Shown in pieces: positions 1 to 5,000 of a DNA stretch of 5,747 nucleotides. The position numbers and the translations under genes were made by a program. The first letter of the stretch is position 1, and the number at the start of each line of letters is the position of its first letter. Source of the stretch: Pseudomonadota bacterium (GTDB taxonomy: Bacteria; Pseudomonadota; Alphaproteobacteria; Rhizobiales; Xanthobacteraceae); NCBI GenBank assembly GCA_023430245.1, contig JAEZBA010000486.1:1-5747 (forward strand), written 5' to 3'. Below the pieces are notes generated by a model. That model made no database searches and was not told the DNA's origin. It worked only from the letters and a program-made list of their open reading frames with translations.

Positions 1-334
1 TCCAGGCCAGTTCGATCGCGTGATCCTTAAAATAATCGCCGAACGAGAAGTTGCCGAGCATCTCGAAGAAGGTGTGATGGCGCGCGGTGTAGCCGACATT
101 GTCGAGGTCGTTATGCTTGCCGCCGGCACGGACGCATTTCTGCGAGGTCACGGCGCGCGCATAGGGCCGCTTCTCCAGGCCGGTGAAGACGTTCTTGAAC
201 TGCACCATCCCGGCATTGGTGAACATCAGCGTCGGATCGTTGCGCGGCACCAGCGGCGAGGATGCCAGCGGCTCGTGGCCGTTGCGCGCGAAATAATCGA
301 TGAACCCAGCCCGGATATCGTTGACGCCGCTCAT
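1..334 (-). CDS. alaS: Alanyl-tRNA synthetase, N-terminal part (cut by window edge)
   Basis: This is the first 111 codons of alanyl-tRNA synthetase, the cytoplasmic enzyme that charges tRNA-Ala with alanine. The start is the ATG at 334-332, giving MSGVNDIRAGFIDYF, the usual AlaS beginning; the rest runs off the left edge. The class II catalytic core is recognisable: the stretch around residues 34-47 (PTLMFTNAGMVQFK) and the region around residues 65-103 (QKCVRAGGKHNDLDNVG, then RHHTFFEMLGNFSFGDYFK), which holds ATP- and alanine-binding residues. No strong Shine-Dalgarno precedes the ATG, and the start rests on the conserved N-terminus. It lies downstream of recA on the same strand, an order I know from other alphaproteobacteria, but a terminator and a 390-base gap separate them, so it probably has its own promoter. 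Identity is very secure from this fragment. Confidence 0.97.
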   Translation of the reverse strand, partial: MSGVNDIRAGFIDYFARNGHEPLASSPLVPRNDPTLMFTNAGMVQFKNVFTGLEKRPYARAVTSQKCVRAGGKHNDLDNVGYTARHHTFFEMLGNFSFGDYFKDHAIELAW

Positions 335-416
335 GAAGAATTCGCCGCCGCGGCTGCCTGTCCGCGGCCCCTGTCTGCGCCGGGATGAAAGGCCCGGATC
401 GGATTGATGTTTCGGG

Positions 417-452
417 GGATATGTAGCGACGCCGCCCGGCCAAGTCCAGAAA
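417..452 (-). promoter_or_regulatory. Weak candidate promoter for alaS
   Basis: Read on the minus strand, a CTGGAC element is followed after 18 bases by TACATA, about 85 bases upstream of the alaS ATG. It is the only AT-richer patch in an otherwise very GC-rich gap. The -10 match is poor (three of six), so this is a tentative placement. Confidence 0.25.
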
Positions 453-642
453 CGGACCGATTTCCGGCGCTTGCGGGCGGTCTGGCCCGGCTGGACGCGA
501 GGGGTTGGCTGGGCGGGCGGCGGTAGCGGTCTTCGCCGGGCCGTCGGGCTGGCCCGCGCGCGATCCCGATCTCAACCCTGAGCAGCCCCGCGCGCGACGG
601 TCGCATCACCGCCGTGGGCCGGTTGCCCTACGGGAGCCGCTC

Positions 643-692
643 AAAAAAACGCCGGGGAGCGGATCGCGAGGCAAGCGGTCCCCTCACCCGGC
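643..692 (-). terminator. Rho-independent terminator of recA
   Basis: On the minus strand, 33 bases after the recA stop, GCCGGGTGAG (692-683) pairs with CTCCCCGGC (659-651), leaving one bulged T. Directly after comes GTTTTTTT (the T run is complementary to the A's at 643-649). A GC-rich stem followed by seven T's is a textbook intrinsic terminator. It should separate recA transcription from alaS. Confidence 0.8.
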
Positions 693-724
693 CCGCGCGG
701 CGACGCGGATGCAGGCTATCCGGA

Positions 725-1813
<1,089 letters not shown>

Positions 1814-1818
1814 TGTCG

Positions 1819-1824
1819 CTCCTT
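1819..1824 (-). promoter_or_regulatory. Shine-Dalgarno sequence of recA
   Basis: AAGGAG on the minus strand, five bases before the ATG at 1813. It is an almost perfect anti-16S match and decides the recA start in favour of Met1 over the internal Met14. Confidence 0.85.
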
Positions 1825-1893
1825 ATGACTGACGATTCGGGCGGCGTATACGCGCGGCTCTCGCCCGCTTCTCCGCTCGGCTGGTTTCGGACC

Positions 1894-1915
1894 GTTCGGG
1901 CTGTCTCGACCGAAC
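1894..1915 (-). promoter_or_regulatory. Hairpin in the recA 5' leader region
   Basis: GTTCGG (1894-1899) and CCGAAC (1910-1915) form a perfect 6-bp inverted repeat with a 10-base loop, between the SOS box and the recA start. It could fold in the leader transcript. No T run follows on the recA strand, so it is not a terminator. Its role, if any, is unknown. Confidence 0.35.
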
Positions 1916-1936
1916 AGGACTCAATGGACACCATTT

Positions 1937-1958
1937 GTTCTCAGTTCGCAATATGTTC
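1937..1958 (-). promoter_or_regulatory. SOS box (LexA operator) of recA, alphaproteobacterial type
   Basis: GTTC (1944-1947), seven bases, GTTC (1955-1958) exactly matches the direct-repeat LexA operator GTTC-N7-GTTC known from alphaproteobacteria. On the recA strand it reads GAAC-N7-GAAC. A third GTTC lies at 1937-1940, three bases from the core site. The core lies 131-145 bases upstream of the recA ATG. I could not identify a convincing -35/-10 pair for recA; a TTGCGA overlapping the box is a possible -35 with only a weak partner. LexA binding here would repress recA until DNA damage. Confidence 0.85.
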
Positions 1959-2015
1959 TTTTTGTCGGTAAAACTACTGGCCCCGTTTCGTCCGACAGTG
2001 GCCGATTTTCGAGCG

Positions 2016-2035
2016 TCTGTAACATCTGTCACAGA
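2016..2035 (+). promoter_or_regulatory. CRP/FNR-family-like palindrome upstream of the 48-aa gene
   Basis: The bases TGTAA-CATCTG-TCACA (2018-2033) differ from the CRP consensus TGTGA-N6-TCACA at one position. The symmetry extends one dinucleotide further on each side (TC...GA), so 16 of 20 positions are palindromic. Its centre is about 46 bases upstream of the start point expected from the -10 box at 2060-2065. That is near, but not exactly at, the -41.5 position used by many activators of this family. Which regulator binds is unknown. Confidence 0.5.
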
Positions 2036-2059
2036 GGCGGAGATCCCGTAACTTGCTGC

Positions 2060-2065
2060 TATAGT
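2060..2065 (+). promoter_or_regulatory. Candidate -10 box for the 48-aa gene
   Basis: TATAGT matches five of six positions of the sigma-70 -10 consensus. A start near 2072 would leave a leader of about 24 bases. No good -35 hexamer lies 16-18 bases upstream, which fits a promoter needing an activator such as one binding the palindrome at 2016-2035. Confidence 0.45.
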
Positions 2066-2095
2066 GACGGTCCCAACCATGAAAGGGATCGTGCG

Positions 2096-2242
2096 ATGAA
2101 TGAAGCGATGAGACAGCAGGACGAGGACATCCTCAGCTTTGACGTCTCCGACGACACGCTGGAAAGCGCCGCCGGTGGCGAGGCAGCGGTGAATTACACG
2201 CTCGGCGGCTGCACCGCCATCCAGACCTGCCCGGTATTCTGA
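2096..2242 (+). CDS. 48-aa putative peptide precursor with double-glycine leader (RiPP-like)
   Basis: This short gene encodes 48 residues. An ATG at 2096 follows AAAGGGA (2082-2088) by seven bases; in-frame Met5 (2108) is a weaker start. The N-terminal part is strongly acidic (QQDEDILSFDVSDDTLESAAGG, residues 7-28). It ends in Gly27-Gly28 with Leu at -7 and Val at -12 from the putative cut, as in double-glycine leaders processed by C39-peptidase ABC exporters. The remaining 20 residues hold Cys39 and Cys45 and Thr35, Thr40 and Thr44, ending in CPVF. That division suits a ribosomally made, modified or disulfide-closed peptide. A second Gly-Gly (37-38) directly precedes Cys39 and could be another cut. 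I recall similar small FDV-S/P-D leader peptides in rhizobial genomes but cannot verify that here. No modification enzyme or exporter is in the window. It is transcribed divergently from recA. The family and activity are inferred. Confidence 0.72.
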   Translation: MNEAMRQQDEDILSFDVSDDTLESAAGGEAAVNYTLGGCTAIQTCPVF

Positions 2243-2258
2243 TCCAGTCCCTTACTGT

Positions 2259-2292
2259 CCGCCAAAAGAGGCCGACTTGCTTGGCGGCCTCT
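2259..2292 (+). terminator. Hairpin region after the 48-aa gene, possible terminator
   Basis: AGAGGCCG (2267-2274) pairs perfectly with CGGCCTCT (2285-2292) around a 10-base loop, starting 25 bases after the stop codon. An overlapping alternative, CCGCCAA (2259-2265) with TTGGCGG (2281-2287), is also perfect and excludes the first fold. No T run follows, so it is not a classical intrinsic terminator. It may stabilise the 3' end or work as a weak terminator. Confidence 0.45.
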
Positions 2293-2601
2293 CAGGCTCG
2301 ATTGTCGCTACGAGCCCGGTTTCAAGCAGCACAACCGCCGCTTCTGTCCGTCAGGACGGCCCGGATTGGCGCCCCCTGCTGGTTGATCGTCCCGGGCGGT
2401 CACCGGCCTCGCAATGACAGAGCGACCTGAACCGGAGTGGACCTTCGGCCATTCGGCGCAGGCCGCCTGCTTCGTTGGGCCCGACGAAGCCCGCGCAGAC
2501 TAGAGCGGTGGCGGGGCCGCACATTGAGCCAGCGCAAGCCGCAGGCATCGCCCAGACCCGCTCCGCGCGCGTCGCAGCGGCGCCCGTTCGCGAAACGTTC
2601 A

Positions 2602-2637
2602 GCGCGCATGCGCATAGGTGGATATGCGAATGCGCGC
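2602..2637. repeat. Strong 15-bp intergenic hairpin
   Basis: The arms at 2602-2616 (GCGCGCATGCGCATA) and 2623-2637 (TATGCGAATGCGCGC) are complementary at 14 of 15 positions around a 6-base loop, GGTGGA. No T run follows on either side. It immediately precedes another palindrome, so both may be parts of one intergenic repeat element. Confidence 0.6.
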
Positions 2638-2641
2638 ACAA

Positions 2642-2694
2642 GCTGGTCGTCCCGCGCAGGGGTGGACCCGAATTCCGTTCGCGGGGACGACAGC
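2642..2694. repeat. Palindromic intergenic repeat with GTCGTCCC/GGGACGAC ends
   Basis: The arms GCTGGTCGTCCCGCG (2642-2656) and CGCGGGGACGACAGC (2680-2694) are complementary except for one offset base on each side, with 23 bases between them. Ends of the GTCGTCCC...GGGACGAC type recur in intergenic repeats of Bradyrhizobium and relatives, as I recall. A related GATCGTCCCGGGCGG occurs at about 2387-2401. Only one full copy is in this window, so its repeat status is inferred. Confidence 0.5.
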
Positions 2695-2704
2695 ACATTT
2701 GCCG

Positions 2705-2733
2705 TTGACATTCTAGGAATAAAAGCATACACT
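2705..2733 (+). promoter_or_regulatory. Near-consensus sigma-70 promoter reading into gene-free DNA
   Basis: TTGACA (2705-2710), a perfect -35, is followed after exactly 17 bases by TACACT (2728-2733), a -10 box with four of six matches. The spacer is AT-rich in a GC-rich setting. Transcription would start near 2740 and run rightwards. The nearest plausible gene on that strand starts at 3260, more than 500 bases away, so the product may be an RNA or a long leader. Confidence 0.65.
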
Positions 2734-2888
2734 CACCCAACCTCGCTCATGAGGGGCGTCAACCGGTGACGTCTGTTGATGGAGCGCGGTGCGGCGCCTG
2801 CGGGCATGGCTTCGTCGGCCATGTCCCCCGGGGGGCCTCGGGACCCCGCTCTACGGGCATTACGTGCGCGAAGAGTTCGCTGTACGGC

Positions 2889-2908
2889 CCCGGACGCGTT
2901 AGTCCGGG
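2889..2908 (+). other. Hairpin in the putative transcript from the 2705-2733 promoter
   Basis: CCCGGAC (2889-2895) pairs perfectly with GTCCGGG (2902-2908) around the loop GCGTTA. It lies about 150 bases downstream of the expected start. No T run follows, so it is a structural element of a possible RNA, not a clear terminator. Confidence 0.4.
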
Positions 2909-3102
2909 TACGCAAACGCGGCCCGGGGATCGTGCGGTCTGGCTCGCGCCGCGCACAAAAACGCCGCCAAAAGAGCACCCGCAACAAGCGCAAGCTTGAA
3001 GCGGATGTGATGCGCCGTGAGGCGGCTGCGCGCTGGCAACAGTGCGTGGCGTATCAGGAATGCCCTGCGTCTTTCGGCGCATCATTCCCCTCGCCTACTT
3101 CC

Positions 3103-3121
3103 AAAAGGGTACGGCGTACCC
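3103..3121 (-). terminator. Small hairpin with T run on the minus strand
   Basis: GGGTAC (3107-3112) and GTACCC (3116-3121) form a perfect 6-bp stem with a 3-base loop. On the minus strand the stem is followed by TTTT (the A's at 3103-3106). This has the shape of a weak intrinsic terminator, but no minus-strand gene lies upstream to be terminated, so it may be chance. Confidence 0.25.
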
Positions 3122-3259
3122 GGCGCCGCAAACAATACGGGCGGCGAAGCTTTGCCTGTGGTGATTTGGCGGCGGCGGAAGTGGGTAGCGGACCGGGTCG
3201 CGCAGCGGAACTGAACCTCAGCGATGGAACCAAAGCGGTGCCTGCGCGTTGTGTATCCC

Positions 3260-3505
3260 ATGGCAACAAAACCTCTTCTCCCCGAAGTCATCGCCGAACG
3301 CGCCAAGGCCGCGGACGATTATCGCAAGGCCCATCAGGCCGCGATCGACCGGATCGAAACGCTGCGTGCGGCCCGTCTGCAACGCGATGCCGAACTGGAT
3401 GCCGCGCAGGCCGATACGCCGGTCAAGAAGACCCGCGGCAGCACCGCGAGCGACAAGCGCGCCAAGGCTGCGAGCGCGCGTGCCAGCGCCGAGACAGGCG
3501 CGTAG
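3260..3505 (+). CDS. Small hypothetical protein, Ala/Lys/Arg-rich, 81 aa
   Basis: I do not recognise a named family. From the ATG at 3260 the product is MATKPLLPEVIAERAKAADDY and onward, 81 residues. Residues 7-50 look like one long amphipathic helix or coiled coil (alternating Ala, Glu, Arg, Leu). Residues 51-81 are a basic, low-complexity tail rich in Ala, Lys, Arg, Ser and Thr that is probably disordered. There is no signal peptide or membrane segment. The frame is also open from an ATG at 3224, adding 12 residues (MEPKRCLRVVYP). I prefer 3260 because the protein-like pattern begins there, but neither start has a good Shine-Dalgarno. The basic tail would allow nucleic-acid contact, which is speculation. 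Codon use and helical pattern favour a real gene. Confidence 0.65.
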   Translation: MATKPLLPEVIAERAKAADDYRKAHQAAIDRIETLRAARLQRDAELDAAQADTPVKKTRGSTASDKRAKAASARASAETGA

Positions 3506-3523
3506 CGCGCCGCAGACGTTTTT
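3497..3523 (+). terminator. Possible terminator overlapping the stop of the 81-aa gene
   Basis: GGCGCG (3497-3502) and CGCGCC (3506-3511) form a perfect stem whose three-base loop is the TAG stop codon itself. A run of five T's follows at 3519-3523, seven bases beyond the stem. The gap before the T run makes it an imperfect intrinsic terminator. Confidence 0.35.
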
Positions 3524-3585
3524 CCACATATCCGAATCGAAGCGCGCGATCATCGCTGAGGCCGCGGCGCATGCCATGTTAGTCT

Positions 3586-4428
3586 GTGCGCATGCGGCAT
3601 CTGCTCCGGTTCGTTCCCGCGCTGATCGGCGCCGCCCTGCTGGCATCGCTGCTCGCGGGCGCAAACCCGATCGCGGCTCTATGCCGGATGCTGCACGCTT
3701 CGCCGTGGGCTTCGTCGCCGTGTCGCATGCTCACGCAATCTCCGTTTATCCAAGGTCCAGTTGTCACAGCGGTGGCGGCCATCGCCCTGATCGCGCTAAC
3801 CTTGGCGCTGCTGATGCAGTGGCAGCGCGGGCGGCGCGCGGAGAGCTACGACAGCGATGCGGGGCGGTGGGTCGTGCTCGGATGGGTGCTGGCAATCGGC
3901 GGCACAGCGTCGCTCATGGCGGGGCTGATCCTGATCGGCTCGAATGGCTGGCCGTTCAGCCATCAGTCGCGGCACATCAGCGTCAGGACCGGCCAATTGC
4001 CGCTGTTCATCTCGACGGTGCAACGGCGCTATTTCGCAAATTATTCCGGCGGCGACGGATTGCAGTCGCATTGCGCGAGCTTCGGCGAAGTGACGGTGCA
4101 AAACCGGTCGCGAAGCCGCAGCCTCGATCTCGATCTGGCGCTGCTGGTTACGCCGCGCGATCGTGCGCGGGCCGTTCCGCAAACCGCGCTGCCGACGCGC
4201 GACGATCTCATCGCCATCGCAAGGCGGGGCCTGGCCGCGGACGCAGTGTTTCGCGGTCCGGTCATGCTCGCTCCGCGCCAGAGCCTGCGCCGCGAACTGG
4301 TCTTCGTGGTCCGGCCCGCGGCCGACGGCGGGTTGTCCGACAGCGATTACGACTTTTCGCTTGCGGTCAAAGACCGGCTGAGCGGACAGACGGTGTCGTT
4401 CTCGCTTCCCGCAGAGTATCGCGGGTGA
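3586..4428 (+). CDS. Hypothetical membrane protein with three predicted membrane segments, 280 aa
   Basis: I do not recognise the family. The product starts at GTG 3586 (MRMRHLL); the ATG at 3592, two codons later, is equally possible, and no strong Shine-Dalgarno decides. Hydrophobic segments lie at about residues 8-25, 57-77 and 95-118. The basic N-terminus and the basic loop 80-94 suggest both are cytoplasmic. That would place the loop 26-56 (with Cys33 and Cys46) and the C-terminal 160 residues outside the inner membrane. The tail is mixed polar with beta-like stretches (RRELVFVVRP, YDFSLAVKDR, QTVSFSLPAEY) that could form a small Ig-like or sandwich domain; this is inference. The first segment could instead be a signal peptide. 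The gene lies 80 bases after the 81-aa gene and 62 bases before the CYTH gene, so co-transcription with the latter is plausible. Confidence 0.75.
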   Translation: MRMRHLLRFVPALIGAALLASLLAGANPIAALCRMLHASPWASSPCRMLTQSPFIQGPVVTAVAAIALIALTLALLMQWQRGRRAESYDSDAGRWVVLGWVLAIGGTASLMAGLILIGSNGWPFSHQSRHISVRTGQLPLFISTVQRRYFANYSGGDGLQSHCASFGEVTVQNRSRSRSLDLDLALLVTPRDRARAVPQTALPTRDDLIAIARRGLAADAVFRGPVMLAPRQSLRRELVFVVRPAADGGLSDSDYDFSLAVKDRLSGQTVSFSLPAEYRG

Positions 4429-4475
4429 GCCGCTATCGGTGCGAACCGGTGTCGGGCCTGCACGGCTCATTGCAG

Positions 4476-4484
4476 AAGGTAGGG
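4476..4484 (+). promoter_or_regulatory. Shine-Dalgarno sequence of the CYTH gene
   Basis: AAGGTAGGG ends six bases before the ATG at 4491 and offers two overlapping purine-rich pairing options. It supports that start, and the CYTH signature beginning at residue 4 does so independently. Confidence 0.6.
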
Positions 4485-4490
4485 TAGCCG

Positions 4491-4991
4491 ATGGCTTTCG
4501 AAATCGAGCGCAAGTTCCTGGTGCGTAGCGACGGATGGCGCCGCGACGTGAGCAGAAACATTGCGATCCGGCAGGCCTATCTCGCCACCGAGGGCAACGC
4601 GTCGGTGCGCGTGCGCATCCGCGACAACCTCGAGGCGACGCTCAGCGTCAAGTCGCGCTCGACGACGCTGCGCCGGCTGGAACTGGAATACCCGGTACCG
4701 GTGATCGAGGCCGAGGCGATGATCGGACTGCGGCACGGCGCGGTGATCGAAAAGGTGCGCCACCTGGTGCCGCACGGCGACCTCACCTTCGAAGTCGACG
4801 TCTTTGCCGGCGAAAATGAGGGCCTCGTCATCGCGGAAATCGAACTGCGCGACGAGCAGCAGCAATTCGCGCTGCCGGACTGGATCGGCGCCGAGATCAC
4901 CGGCCAGCCGGATTATTACAACGGCGCGCTGGTGCTGCGGCCCTACCGATCCTGGCCGCAGAACGCACACGCTGCCGGCAAACGCGCCTGA
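4491..4991 (+). CDS. CYTH-domain (triphosphate tunnel metalloenzyme) protein, 166 aa
   Basis: This is a single-domain CYTH protein, an eight-stranded beta-tunnel that binds triphosphate compounds with divalent metal. The signature ExExK is at residues 4-8 (EIERK). Further tunnel residues fit the family: Arg40/Arg42 (RVRIR), Lys54 (LSVKS), Glu64/Glu66 (LELE), Lys88/Arg90 (EKVRH), the acidic pair 101/103 (EVD) and Glu116/Glu118 (AEIELRDE). All appear intact, so an active enzyme is expected. At 166 aa with no fused CHAD domain it resembles the short bacterial TTM proteins, of which the Nitrosomonas europaea member is an inorganic tripolyphosphatase. Class IV adenylate cyclase and thiamine triphosphatase share the fold, so the substrate cannot be fixed from sequence. 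It is cytoplasmic. It follows the membrane-protein gene by 62 bases and converges on the dehydrogenase gene, with nine bases between the stops. Confidence 0.93.
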   Translation: MAFEIERKFLVRSDGWRRDVSRNIAIRQAYLATEGNASVRVRIRDNLEATLSVKSRSTTLRRLELEYPVPVIEAEAMIGLRHGAVIEKVRHLVPHGDLTFEVDVFAGENEGLVIAEIELRDEQQQFALPDWIGAEITGQPDYYNGALVLRPYRSWPQNAHAAGKRA

Positions 4992-5000
4992 CGCGCGGGC

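Larger units (their letters stand above)
335..724. other. Intergenic region between recA and alaS
   Basis: This GC-rich gap of 390 bases has no convincing gene. The open frames crossing it on both strands are rich in Arg, Pro and Ala and match no family I know. It contains the recA terminator (643-692) and presumably the alaS promoter and leader. A 6-bp hairpin (537-542 pairing with 551-556) is also present. I see no tRNA-like fold and no T-box motif. Confidence 0.6.
2243..3259. other. About 1 kb without a convincing gene
   Basis: Overlapping open frames exist on both strands, but all read as Arg/Ala/Pro/Gly-rich shadows of GC-rich DNA, with no recognisable domain and no supporting Shine-Dalgarno. 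What can be supported is structure: the hairpin region at 2259-2292, a 15-bp hairpin at 2602-2637, a palindrome at 2642-2694, a strong promoter at 2705-2733, and hairpins at 2889-2908 and 3107-3121. The fragment CCTCGCAATGACAG near 2408 resembles the edge of dispersed repeats that I recall from Bradyrhizobium intergenic regions. The stretch may be a mosaic of decayed repeats or contain an untranslated RNA. Confidence 0.55.

Noticed and set aside
331..609. 92-codon minus-strand open frame ending in an ATGA overlap with the alaS start
   Set aside because: The overlap looks like translational coupling, but the product is an Arg/Ala/Pro-rich low-complexity sequence with no family resemblance and begins in the recA-alaS gap without a ribosome-binding site.
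2079..2099. Six-codon upstream frame (MKGIVR) whose TGA overlaps the ATG of the 48-aa gene
   Set aside because: It would begin only a few bases from the expected transcript start with no ribosome-binding site, and it contains the Shine-Dalgarno of the 48-aa gene. Chance is the simplest explanation.
2351..2740. Minus-strand open frames of 129 and 110 codons (2351-2740, 2400-2732) and plus-strand partners
   Set aside because: Several frames are open at once over palindromic GC-rich DNA; none has a recognisable motif or ribosome-binding site, and they cross the hairpins at 2602-2694.
2825..2835. Run CCCCCGGGGGG as a possible regulatory palindrome
   Set aside because: It is a simple GC palindrome in DNA of high GC content with no supporting promoter or spacing.
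2243..3259. CRISPR array, tRNA or transposase remnants in the gene-free kilobase
   Set aside because: No regularly spaced direct repeats, no cloverleaf-like sequence and no transposase motif could be read on either strand.
2776..3582. 268-codon plus-strand open frame across the gene-free region and into the 81-aa gene
   Set aside because: The product is Arg/Ala/Ser-rich without domains, has no Shine-Dalgarno, and its last third overlaps the better-supported 81-aa gene in another frame. A partly decayed gene in 2776-3220 cannot be excluded.
3249..4487. 412-codon plus-strand open frame over the 81-aa and membrane-protein genes
   Set aside because: It is a frame-shifted shadow: Arg/Ala/Pro-rich, with no hydrophobic pattern, whereas the overlapping 3586-4428 frame shows clear membrane segments.
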